Positions 1-10,637 of a stretch of 64,000 bases of DNA are shown here, piece by piece. Numbering within the stretch: position 1 is the stretch's first letter; each line of letters opens with the position of its first letter. Location: positions 5,952,001 to 6,016,000 of the forward strand of contig OY744464.1 of NCBI GenBank assembly GCA_963556145.1, read 5' to 3'. Below the pieces are notes generated by a model, which saw only the letters and a list, made by a program, of their open reading frames with translations, was not told where the DNA came from and did not search any database. This DNA is from Hygrocybe punicea (Eukaryota; Basidiomycota; Agaricomycetes; Agaricales; Hygrophoraceae). The translations under genes were made by a program, and so were the position numbers.

Positions 1-1
1 A

Positions 2-2779
2 AACAGAGCTGATCGTCATCTTATTGATGTAACTATCAATGATTACAAGTTGAACACTGACCAAAAGAGAGCATTTCATATCATTGCCAATCACTCTACC
101 TTGATTAACAGTTCTGATAAGCTACGCATGTATCTTGGTGGGATGGCAGGCACAGGGAAATCACAAGTCATCAAAGCATTGACTAGTTTCTTTGGTAAAC
201 ACAACGAAAATCATCGGTTTGTGGTTCTTGCACCAACTGGTGGTGCTGCTGCCCTTGTAAATGGATCTACATATCACTCCATTCTTGGAATTAATCAGGG
301 AGGATGATCTCGTTCCCTTGCACAAGTTCGTGCCAATCTTGATGGTGTGGATTACATTTTCATTGATGAGGTGTCAATGTTATCTTGCAGAGATATGTAT
401 AAAATCAGTGCTCAGTGTGCAAAAGCACGTGGCGTTTATGATGAACCCTTTGGTGGCATTAATATGATATTTGCAGGAGATTTTGGCCAACTTCCACCAG
501 CTATGAGTGGTGCTCCTTTATACTCTGGAACCGTTGGTGTCCAAATCAATTCCAGTCAAACTATACCAAATCAGGAAGCGGCTATAGGCAAAGCTCTTGG
601 GCATCAAATAACAACAGTTGTTATATTACGTGAAAATATGAGACAAACCAATCAGTCAGAAGCAGATGTCCAACTGAGGCTTGCTTTGGAAAACATGAGA
701 TACAAAGCATGTACTCCCAAAGATATTGCATTTCTTCGTACTCGTGTTGCAGGAAAAGGTCCAAATGATCCAAAATTAGCCCAAAAGAAATTCAGGAATG
801 TGTCAGTTATAACTGCATTGAATGCACAAAAAGACAAAATCAATGAACTTGGTATTCAACGTTTTGCTGCTGAAAATAAAAGACCATTAACATCATTTTA
901 TTCTATAGACAGATGGAATGATCCTACTAGTTCCAATAGCAAAAGGAAATCTCATCACATGTCAACAATTTTGGATCCTATTCGACACACAAAGTTATTG
1001 GAACCTTCACTTCAAAAACTACTTTGGAGCCAACCACATGCATCATCCTCTGATCATATACCAGGAAGATTAGACCTATGTGTAGGCATGCCAGTGATGC
1101 TGAGAAACAATGATGTGACAGAGTGTTGCATTACCAAAGGAGCAGAGGGCATGGTTGTGGGTTGGCAGAGTGCAATAGGTCCTGAGCAACAAACTGTATT
1201 GGACACTTTATTTGTCAGATTATTGAATCCTCCAAAAAAAATTAACATAGAAGGACTTCCTGAAAATGTGGTGCCGATTACAAAACATGTCACTTCCACC
1301 ATGTGCTCATTACCCAATGATGATGTGATATCTTTGTCAAGAGAACAAGTGTTGGTACTACCTAATTTGGCAATGACTGATTATGCATGTCAAGGACGTA
1401 CTCGTCCTAACAATGTAGTTGACCTCAGTAGTTGTAGAAACCACCAATCCTATTATACTTGCTTATCAAGAAGTGCTTCTGCAGCAGGAACTATCATCAT
1501 GCAAGGCTTTGATCCTAAAGTAATTACTGGGGGTGCTTCTGGATATCTCCGGCAAGAATTCAGAGAATTGGAACTGCTTGATGAGATTACCAAATTGAAA
1601 TATCAAGGACTCTTACCAAAACATGTCAAGGGAGATCAGCGAAATTCTATTATTGATCAATTTAGAAAATGGAAAGGAAAGTCATATGTTCCAAAAGACA
1701 TTCATCATGCTATTGCATGGAAAGCCACGGAGCAACTAAACCAATACACAGCACAACCCTCTGCATGGCAATTAATTAAACCTATGAACAAAAATCAAAA
1801 GGCAGATTTCAGAAACCTCAACTTTGTTCCTGCAAAAGGAACTGTTCCAATCACTGTCACTCATAAAAATTCAACGGCCAATGTATTGCAAAATAAAAAA
1901 CGAAAATTAGAACAACTTGTAAGTTCATCTTTCATAGTGAAAAAAAGACAAAAAACAAGTACTATTGAATTAAATGAACCAAAAGGGTTTATATGGGATG
2001 CGCAAGATTGGAGCTGTGCTTACGATTCACTCTTTACAATACTACTAGCAATATGGAATGAAGATCCATCAAGTTGGAACAAAAGATTCAATAGCATCAA
2101 TGAAATATTAAAGATTTTGAGCTTAGGATTCAAACGATCAAAGAATAACACAACAGATTTAGAAACAGTTAGAAATACAATCAGACATTTATTGCACCAA
2201 GATAAACCCAAAACATTTCCTTATGGTCAAGTTGGCATTGCCATAAGTGATTTGGCCCATTGTATAATGAAAGCAAATGAACCAATGACTTCAACTTGTC
2301 TTAAAGGTATGAATTGTGAAAACATAACCATTCTGGAAAATGATAGATGTGATGCCATCTTTCATTGTTCATATTCATTTTCTGGAACAATCTCAGCATG
2401 TCTTGCTCAAATCATAGTTAATAGACAACGGCACAAATGTCAATTGTGTTGGGGAGAGATTACTAAATTTATTGCATTTAACAAAATTCCACCTCTAATC
2501 ATGTTTACAGTTGACTCTATTGAGAATTTAATAATTAGCCAAGCTATAAACTTGTCAATTGATGACATATCCACTGCTTACACATTGAGAGGAATTGTGT
2601 ACTTTGGTAATATACATTTTACTGCATGCATATTCGTCAACAGGATGGTATGGTTTCATGATGGTATGTCAACACGATCATTTTGCATTAATGAAGGTGA
2701 TATAGATGACTTTTCAAATATTGATTTATTGTCATGTAATGGTAATAATGCTGTACTTTTTATATATGCTCAATTTTAA
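2..2779 (+). pseudogene. Helitron-type PIF1 helicase fused to a USP-like cysteine peptidase (5' truncated, one stop)
   Basis: The frame is open from the left window edge, so the N-terminal Rep part lies outside. PIF1/RecD-like superfamily 1 helicase motifs are visible in order: Walker A (GMAGTGKSQ, near 150), Walker B (YIFIDEVSML, near 350), FAGDFGQLPP, LRENMRQ, TDYACQGRT and YTCLSRSASA. The helicase would unwind DNA during rolling-circle transposition. One in-frame TGA (305-307) breaks it and the same frame continues, so CGA to TGA is likely. After a basic linker the last 270 residues are peptidase-like: a Cys box (DWSCAYDSLF, Cys codon 2015-2017) and a His box (HFTACIFVNRMVWFHDG, His codon 2615-2617), the arrangement seen in ubiquitin-specific proteases. 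The region is more AT-rich than the host genes. The helicase assignment is firm; the peptidase class is inference from two motifs. Confidence 0.8.
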
Positions 2780-2853
2780 TATTTGTTCTCATTGCTAAAA
2801 AGAAAAAGGGACGAGTAACCTGCCATGCAAAGCAATGGCCCACACCCCACTAG

Positions 2854-2997
2854 TTTGGAATTGGTTGGAATTTGCACAGAATTGTCCTTTGAGCTCATAC
2901 GACTCATCACAAATACTGCTGAGCCACTGGTGGACCAAGGAATTGCACGGAATTGTTTGGAATTGGTTGGAATTTGCACGGAATTGTCTTTTGAGCT
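2854..2997 (+). repeat. Pair of 42-bp direct repeats
   Basis: Two nearly identical 42-bp copies lie at 2854-2895 and 2956-2997, 102 bp apart. They differ at a few positions (A/G and C/T changes). Each contains the doubled phrase GGAATTGGTTGGAATTTG. The second copy ends exactly where the next element's inverted terminus begins (2998). They may be remnants of a tandem array that received that insertion. Confidence 0.7.
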
Positions 2998-3991
2998 TAG
3001 GCAATGGTACAGGTAATCTGTGGATACAAATTTTCTGATCCGTATCCATATCCGTGAAAATCCGTACCCTTGTATCCACCAGGCACAGATTTTTCCCATG
3101 GATACTTTACCCATGGATACGGATTATTCACAGGTACGAGTACGGGTACTATTATAATTATATCAGATATTATTATTCTACTAAATATACAGTATATACT
3201 ACAATTACATTGGGCCGTTGCCAGCCCAGTGTTGTTCTCGTGAACGTCCCATGTCCAAGTTGACATGTCACACCATCGCCGTTGTCGACGCGTCGCCGGT
3301 GTTGCCATGTTGCTGTCGTTGTCGTTGTCGATGCGTCGCCATCCCAGAATGCGTCCTCCCACAGGTCCCTACACCTCATGCGGGCCAGACGCACGTCAAT
3401 TGACATCATCGTCACCCTCGCGAGGTAGACAGGGGGGTCTCTGGTGGGCTTCGCACTCGGGGGTAACCTCATTCGCGAGGGGTGGGGGCGCCGCATGAGC
3501 CCTACACATCAGTCGACGCGTCTGTGCGTGTTTGCGAGGTCCTTGTGTATTCTTCTGTCCCTGTGTATGCTTCTGTGCTGGAGACCTCGCGAACACGCGT
3601 TGATGCGTGTCCGCGAGGCGTGGTTGTTGCGATGCGCGGTTGTTGCGAGGCGTCGTTGTTGGGAGGCGTGGTTGTTGAGAGAGTTAGCCAAAGTCTTAGA
3701 GGCTGAGTTGGGGGCACATACCTGGGCCGTTCGGTGGGCGCACCACCCTCCCGGCCATTCTCCTTCTGTTGCGTTGATGTTGTTGTCGCGTTCTCATTGT
3801 TGTCGCGATCTGGTGGTGGTTCCTGCTAAAGTAATTAGTTGTCACATATGTGACAACTATTGCCATATCCGGCGGTATCCGTTAATCCGTATCCGTGGGT
3901 CCACGGAGACAAATTAACCGATCCGTACCCGTATCCACACAGGTACAGATCGCCACGGATACGGATTTACCGATATCCGTGCCATAGCCTA
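2998..3991. mobile_element. Non-autonomous hAT-like element with imperfect terminal inverted repeats
   Basis: The left end reads TAGGCAATGGTACAGGTAAT. The reverse complement of the right end reads TAGGCTATGGCACGGATATC, so the ends are inverted and imperfect. Subterminal regions on both sides are rich in CCGTATCC/GGATACGG motifs in opposite orientation (3040-3125 and 3865-3980). The interior is GC-rich low-complexity sequence with no convincing ORF. The TAG-type terminus and subterminal motif clusters resemble hAT elements, including the one at 50604-51924. No clean 8-bp target duplication is seen (flanks TTTGAGCT and GCTGGGAC), so the exact ends or family may be wrong. Confidence 0.5.
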
Positions 3992-4766
3992 GCTGGGACG
4001 GGCCATGATTGGATGGGGAGCAGGAAACACGGCCAACGGCTTTATCAAGGCTCGGGTCAAAAGGGGGCCCATGGCGCCATACAATAACGGAGTGGAGAGA
4101 TGCTGCTTGGTATTGATAAGCCCAATTGTCAGTCTTGAGAGAGCGAAACACCCACCGCTGATCCAAGCGCAATGTTAAGAAAATGAGACACAATAAGAGA
4201 TACATGTGAGTCCTGTGAGACAGGGCTACAATTGATGATCGAGAGCGTGATATCAACTTGGGCGAGACAAGGCTGGAAAAAAACAATCCGAGAAGACAAG
4301 ACGCTAGTCGCACGCACTGCAATTATGTTGCCAGTGCTTGGTACCCAATCATCAGGATCCGGTGATGGAGGGCTGTCGCTGGCCATTGAAGGCATAAAGT
4401 CCTGAATCCAGCGACGAGACAATGGATCGCTGAGTCGTCAGCGACGACAAACAAACTTGTCGACAAACAAAGGTGTCACTGTGTGACCATGACAAAACCG
4501 TGAACCCGCGGTAACAGGTCCGGTGTGCCGGCAGGTGGGAAAATTTAACACCACACCTGAGCCTGTGGCACCTGTACCTGTGACACCGCAGGTAAACCCA
4601 CACCTGTGACATACACTAATCAGATGTCGGATGTAAAGAGATCGGGTAATGGTTGTTGGATGTATAGGGTGCCACGGCAGGGCTTGTTTTGAGATGATGA
4701 AAGGAAATGTAGGGTTATTGAATGAATGTGTGAGGACACTGAATTATCCTCATGGTGGGCTCCAGA
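3992..4766. other. Intergenic, no supported gene; short self-complementary repeat near 4460-4620
   Basis: No ORF here has a recognisable domain. A minus-strand frame over 3882-4322 looks like chance. At about 4467-4617 the sequence is rich in CACCTGTG/CACAGGTG motifs in both orientations, which suggests a small degenerate transposon end pair. No boundaries could be fixed. Confidence 0.4.
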
Positions 4767-5625
4767 TGTAAATGTGGCTTTGGGGTGGCTTTGGAACATT
4801 AATCCTAACCAGAGGGTGTCAGCATAGAAGTGATGGTGGATAACCAGTGTCAGGGATAGTGGTAAAAGAGTAGTAAAGAAATGGAAAGTAAAGCCACCAT
4901 ATAAACTAAGAAAATAGACAAATAACGATAATCTGGACTGAAAATGGATAAAATAAGAAGGAACCCAATGATGCCGATGAAATTGGGTATGGTGGGTTGG
5001 GTCAGGTCAGGTCAGGAACAATGAACAAATGATAGGAACTAAGAGAGGTCAACAAGGACAACTACAAAAGTCTAAGGATCTATGAGGACAAGCATTTGAA
5101 GGGATTAAAAGATGATTCTGACTGTAAGGAAATGGGGACTAACAGTATCTCTTTTTTTGTATGGTCATCAGGGACCATTTTTATAGTACATGTATGGGTA
5201 GTCTACTTTCGGTCATGTCTATTTCGGCCGATGGTAAACTACAAAGAAAAGTTGGAATGGGGATGAGAAGAGGGGGGTTGCAATGCGATGAAGACAGGAA
5301 AATGGAGGGGAAAATGAATGTCCAAGAAAAAGATCTAAAATCATACATATCTCCATAAGGATGAGGGGATGCATATATAGGGCAAGTCCAAAATTGGGAA
5401 TCATGTCCGATGAGATCTGTCCCCCAGAATTTAGACTCTGGGGCTTATGAGGCTGCCAGATTTGGTCCAAAAGCGGCCATGACAAAGTGGCATACGTCGG
5501 GTCACATTAGGTCATGTCACATCAGGTTGCATCGGGTTGGAATGTGAGTTGTTTGGAGGCATCGGATTTGTCCGGATTCATGAGATATTGACAATATGGA
5601 TGCAGGGGGATGTCAACCCTCTACA
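4767..5625 (-). repeat. LTR copy A
   Basis: This 859-bp block matches the 21900-22814 LTR over its length in opposite orientation. It begins TGTAAATG and ends CCTCTACA on the plus strand, so either strand gives TG...CA ends. Orientation is set by the TATA-like TATAAAAA near 5170-5185 on the minus strand, which matches the TATA of copy B. Flanking bases (CAGA and GTAC) do not form a target duplication, so this is not a simple solo LTR. A Gag remnant on the same strand abuts its upstream side. Confidence 0.75.
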
Positions 5626-6197
5626 GTACTCAGTAGTAACTTCGGGCTCATAGGTTGGTACTTTGACAATGGAGATGAAGTTGGTTTTGATGTGAGGTGG
5701 GGGATCATGTTGGAAGGGTTCTGTAGGGTTCTGGGTAGGGGAGTGCGGTTGCCAGGGTTCTGTACATGCCATGCATCAAAGTGTTCCTTCATGTTTTTGC
5801 CAACAATAGCCTTTGGAAGGTACATTCCATTGGGCAATATGATGTGGCCATGCTTATTCTGGCAGCATATTCTGTTCCCAGTGTACTACTCGCAAATTGG
5901 ACACTCACAAATACAATGGAACAGGTTGTCGCAAAAGAGGCAGTTGAAGTTAGTGATCCCTCATCCTGAGGTGGTTGGCTCAATCCTATCTGCACAAGGC
6001 TTCGGATGACTGTTACATTCAGTAAGAGCTTGTGTGAGAATGGCGAGTTGTTGTGCTACCAGACGAAAGAGGTCGGACACATTGAGTTTGACCAGTTCTG
6101 TTTTAGGTATGATCGGGTCATAGCAAGCAGGCAGCAGGTAGCAGGTAGTGGGTTCTATGGGGGTTGAATACCTGATGGCGGCAGACAAAGTTGACAA
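5626..6197 (-). pseudogene. Gag remnant of an LTR retrotransposon (CCHC zinc knuckle)
   Basis: The minus strand encodes a CX2CX4HX4C zinc knuckle near 5891-5946 (CLFCDNLFHCICEC). It is followed, with stops and a frame change, by NKHGHIILPNGMYLPKAIVG and KNMKEHFDAWHVQNPG (about 5837-5745). That order matches basidiomycete Ty3/Gypsy-like Gag proteins, where the knuckle precedes a lysine/arginine-rich ...LPNG... segment. The frame is broken by stops, so it is not functional. It lies directly before LTR copy A on the same strand with no pol genes between. Family assignment rests on remembered consensus, not a search. Confidence 0.6.
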
Positions 6198-6389
6198 AAT
6201 ATGAGAGACAGTAGATGGTTCGGCCGTGGTTCTGGCCAGCAGGAAGTGGGTGCAGTTAGAGCTAGTTCGGCTACCCAGTTGTTAAGTTACGTGAACCGTT
6301 AGATTGCGGCATGGCAGAGCAGCACTGGCAGAGCTGGAATATTCTTGAATTATCAATTAGATAACATTTGGCCTGAGATCAATACCTCT

Positions 6390-7850
6390 ATGGATCCCAA
6401 CATCAAGAATGCACAGGCTGCTGCATTTACTAGTCAGCAGTCACATATAATGCACTATACAATCAGTCTTATTGCCCTTTTCTTTGAATTCATTATCCCC
6501 CACCACAGGGCTCTCCCACAACCATTTCACACATCAATTCTTTCTGGCCAAGCTTGGGTCGATGAGCTCCTCTTGGGACATCCAGATCACATCTTTTACT
6601 CACTTGGTGTTCGCAATGAAGTATTTCTTAAGCTCCTCAATGTCATGCGTGGCCTTGGTTTAGAGGATTCATGTTGGGTCTCACTGGAAGAGCAGCTGGC
6701 AATTTTTCTGCATGCATCCATCACTGGATTGACAATCCGCCATCTTGGGGAAAGGTTTCAGCAATCAAATGATACAATCTCAAGGTGATTACCTGTGGTT
6801 TTAATCTCATCATCAAACGTAGCTTCAGCCTGAGATCACTTGACAGGCACTTTCGGCGCCTTCTCAGATTCGTCTCTTCACCTCCATTTTACACCAACTA
6901 TGTCAAGCTTCCAGTATCAGAGGACCCATGTCCCCCTGAAATTCATGAAGACACAAAGCTTTACCCCTTTTGTCAGCATGTGGTTGGTGCCATTGATGGT
7001 AGTCATATCCATTGCGCCCCGCCATCAACTGCCCACTCATTTTACCAAAATCAGAAGGGCAGCATCTCTCAAAACTGTCTATTTGCATGCTCATTTTCAA
7101 TGTTATTCACTTTTTCTCTCACTGGATGGGAGGGATCTGCTACCGATGCCAGGGTCTATGAAGATGCACATGCACATGGATTGGTTCCACCCCCTGGGAA
7201 ATGTTTCCTAGTGGATGCAGGATACCCTTTGTGCAAGCATTTGCTGACACCATACCATGGTGTTTGGTATCACCTCCATGTTCACCAGTGGTAAATTTTC
7301 TATTCCATTAATAAAACATGTATTAACTTCATCCTCCAGACCAAAGACAAAGGAAGAACTTTTGAATCTTCATCATACCTCAGCAAGAAACATCATTGAA
7401 CGCATCTTTGGAGTACTCAAAGGCAAATTCCAGATTCTTTCATTGGCACCACAGTACAGCCTGAAAATACAAACACAAATCATGGCTGCATTGGCTGTCC
7501 TGCACAACTTCATCTGTGTCCATTCTGGGTTCCCATCTGACGGAGAGGATGACAATGAGGATGTGGAGGATTCAGAGATCGGCGGTAATGGAGGTGGAGC
7601 ATTTGGTGACAATGGTGGTGTAGCTTTCAATTTTTATGACAATGACAATGCCAAGGAATGGTGAGATACAATTGCTGATGCAATGTGGGTTGACTACCAG
7701 CAAATTCTTCAGGAGATTGTTGTTGATGATATGATGGATGTTGATGATGGAGCCGATGCGATGGATGTGGACAATGGAGCCAATGATTGTGAGGATGAGG
7801 ACAGTGGTGAGGACAGCGGTGAGGAAAGTGATGACCCTGATGATGAGTAG
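6390..7850 (+). pseudogene. PIF/Harbinger-type DDE transposase, decayed
   Basis: Exon 1 (ATG 6390, in frame from 6345) holds the helical N-terminal region. An intron at 6785-6846 joins it to HFRRLLRFV. The DDE triad is visible: Asp in VVGAIDGSHIH, Asp in FLVDAGYP and Glu in NIIERIFGVLKGKF. GWEGSATDARVYEDA between them is typical of the family. Two defects are seen. The junction of exon 2 (ends 7290) and exon 3 (starts 7340) creates a TGA where the family has the Arg of RPKxKEEL. A TGA at 7662-7664 interrupts EW-DTIADAMWVDY. Both fit CGA to TGA changes. The acidic tail ends at 7850. A SANT-like partner remnant follows on the opposite strand. Termini and target duplication were not found. Confidence 0.8.
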
Positions 7851-7986
7851 TTTTTTTCATGCCATACCATGTTTTCCCTTGACTTCATTTTTGAATGTAA
7901 TTTTTGTTTTTGGAGGAACATGCAGACGAATTCATTACAGACATGAGAAATACAGAAGAAATACAACAAACTACTACAAGGAATGT

Positions 7987-8223
7987 TCATGAGGTGGGGG
8001 CAGGATTCAGAAGATTGTCAAGGAGTGAGTCCATCACCAACCTATCTCTTCTGACAACAAGATACATCTCTGCCAAGGCTGTCTCCTTGGCAAACATTGC
8101 AATAACCCTTGCCTTCTGTGACACATCAAGTCCATTCTCATTGTCCATGACTGCCTTCATAGCTTCCATCCGGTTGTGTGCAAGCGGATTGACAACTTGC
8201 GGTAACAGACTCATCTCGCACAC
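7987..8223 (-). pseudogene. Harbinger-associated Myb/SANT-like protein, C-terminal remnant
   Basis: The 78-codon frame contains QKARVIAMFAKETALAEMYL followed by a short basic/acidic tail. This pattern is typical of the C-terminus of the Myb/SANT-like DNA-binding partner encoded by fungal PIF/Harbinger elements. It lies opposite and just downstream of the transposase, as expected for the two-gene layout. Upstream, where the DNA-binding part should be, a tandem array starts at about 8281, so the gene looks truncated. The first codon of the frame is GTG, and no start is claimed. Confidence 0.5.
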
Positions 8224-8280
8224 CTTGCATCAGATTTTTTATCAGTAATATTGGGAGAGCCCATGAGCTAAACCTGCAAT

Positions 8281-10130
8281 CTCAGTGGATGGGCCAAGAT
8301 GGGCCGGGATATTATCTGGACCTATAGGATTGGATGGGCCGAGATGAGCTGAAATATTTCTTTCCCTTGTTATTGAATGGGCTCATAAAGTTAGAAATAA
8401 GGATTTCGCACTAGAATTGATTGGGCCGAGATGTGGTGGGATATTTATTTTCCACTGGCATTGGATGGGCCGAGATGGGGTCCGATATTTATGTCCCATT
8501 GTCATTGGATAGGCCGAGATGGGGTCAGATATTTATGTCCCATTAGCATTGGATGGGCTGAGAAGGGGATGGATATTAATCCCCCACTGACATTGGATGG
8601 GCCGAGATAGGTTGGGATATTTATTCCCCACTGTCATTGGATGGGCTGAGAGGGGGATGGATATTAATTCCCCAATTTCATGTGATGGGCCAAGATGTGG
8701 TGGGATATTTATTTCCCACTGGCATTGGATGGGCCGAGATGGGTTCAGATATTTGTTCCCCACTGGCATTGGATGGGCCGAGATGGGTGGGATATTTATT
8801 TCCCATTGGCATTGGATGGGCCGAGATGGGGTGGGATATTTATTTCCCACTGGCATTGGATGGGCCGAGATACGTTGGGATATTTATTCCCCACTGTCAT
8901 TGGATGGGCTGAGAAGGGGATGGATATTAATTCCCCAATTTCATGTGATGGGCCAAGATGTGGTGGGATATTTATTTCCCACTGGCATTGGATGGGCCAA
9001 GATGGGTTCAGATATTTGTTCCCCACTGGCATTGGATGGGCCGAGATGGGTGGGATATTTATTTCCCATTGGCATTGGATGGGCCGAGATGGGGTGGGAT
9101 ATTTATTTCCCACTGGCATTGGATGGGCCGAGATACGTTGGGATATTTATTCCCCACTGTCATTGGATGGGCTGAGAAGGGGATGGATATTAATTCCCCA
9201 ATTTCATGTGATGGGCCAAGATGTGGTGGGATATTTATTTCCCACTGGCATTGGATGGGCCGAGATGGGTTCAGATATTTGTTCCCCACTGGCATTGGAT
9301 GGGCCGAGATGGGTGGGATATTTATTTCCCATTGGCATTGGATGGGCCGAGATGGGGTGGGATATTTATTTCCCACTGGCATTGGATGGGCCGAGATACG
9401 TTGGGATATTTATTCCCCACTGTCATTGGATGGGCTGAGAAGGGGATGGATATTAATTCCCCAATTTCATGTGATGGGCCGAGATGTGGTGGGATATTTA
9501 TTTCCCACTGGCATTGGATGGGCCGAGATGGGGTCAGATATTTATTTCCCATTGGCATTGGATGGGCCAAGAAGGGAATGGATATTAATTCCCCAATTTG
9601 ATGTGATGGGCCGAGATGGGGTGGGATTTTTATTCCCCAATGCCATTGGATGGGCCGAGATATGTTGGGATATTTATTCCCCACTGTCATTGAATGGGCT
9701 GAGAAGGGGATGGATATTAATTCCCCAATATCATGTGATGGGCCGAGATGGGGTCAGATATTTATTTCCCACTGGCATTGGATGGGCCAAGATGGGGTCA
9801 GATATTTATTTCCCATTGGCATTAGATGGGCCGAGAAGGGGTTGGATATTAATTCCCCAATTTCATGTGATGGGCCAAAATGGGGTGGGATTTTTATTCC
9901 CCAATGCCGTTGGATGGGCCAAGATAGGTTGGGATTGTTTTCCCCAGTGGCATTGGATGGGCTGAGTTGGGTGGGACATTAATTCCCCAATGGCATTGGA
10001 TGGGCCAAGATGAGGTGGGATATTTGTTCCCCACCGGGCTGAGAAGGGGTTGGATATTTATTCCCCACTGGCATTGGATGGGCCGAGCTGGGTGTGATAT
10101 TTATTCCCCACTTGTATTTGATCCCACCCA
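8281..10130. repeat. Tandem array, 44-bp monomers in a 263-bp higher-order unit
   Basis: The core phrase GGATGGGCCGAGATGGG with GGGATATTTATTCCCCA recurs about every 44 bp over 1.85 kb. A six-monomer unit of 263 bp repeats almost exactly from 8695, 8958 and 9221, where the same stretch restarts. Outer monomers are more diverged, and some carry the variant GAAGGGGATGGATATTAAT. The long open frames on both strands are a by-product of a stop-poor monomer. Neither 44 nor 263 is a multiple of three, so the frame rotates and no protein is implied. Confidence 0.95.
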
Positions 10131-10637
10131 TCTTCTTATCCAACCCATCTTGGACAAGCGGGCTATTTATGACAAACTACGACAACATCGGCAGGATATC
10201 AGGTTCCCATTTCCATTGGATTGGCTGACATGGGGACACCAATCACATTAGCCCGTCCACCATGGGTTGGACATTTATTGCCCAACAATATCGGATGTTC
10301 CTCATTGGACATGATGTTCATATGCAATGAGCATTAAATAAGACCAATATTTGACTCCGAAAGAAATTTGCCTGTTACTATTCAACGCCATCCACTGGAA
10401 AACCTTTCTTTGCCGCTTCTGCAAATCTTTTCCACATTAGAACTTGCTTCTCAGCATATGCGTGATGTCCCCTTCCCTGCCTTGAAGACTGCAGTGCTCA
10501 TCTCACTCTTTCCTGCCACAGTCATTGTTGAAACCTATATCATCTTATGGTAAACTCCATCTCTGCCAACACCGTTGTTTCCTCTTCCCCTGCTCTCTCT
10601 GCTCTAGCCTTCACTCTCAACCAGTTCACTCTGTAAA
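10131..10637. other. Intergenic, nothing recognised
   Basis: The stretch between the tandem array and the KDZ 3' end contains only short frames without recognisable motifs. It may include the 3' terminal part of the KDZ element, whose ends could not be placed. Confidence 0.4.

Noticed and set aside
3882..4322. 146-codon minus-strand frame
   Set aside because: No recognisable motif. It overlaps the end of the hAT-like element.
8597..9982. Long open frames (up to 335 codons) on both strands
   Set aside because: They follow a 44-bp tandem repeat that lacks stops. The repeat length is not a multiple of three and frames rotate, so no protein is implied.
8281..10130. Regular repeats that might be a CRISPR array
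   Set aside because: Units are contiguous tandem copies without unique spacers, and the genome is fungal.
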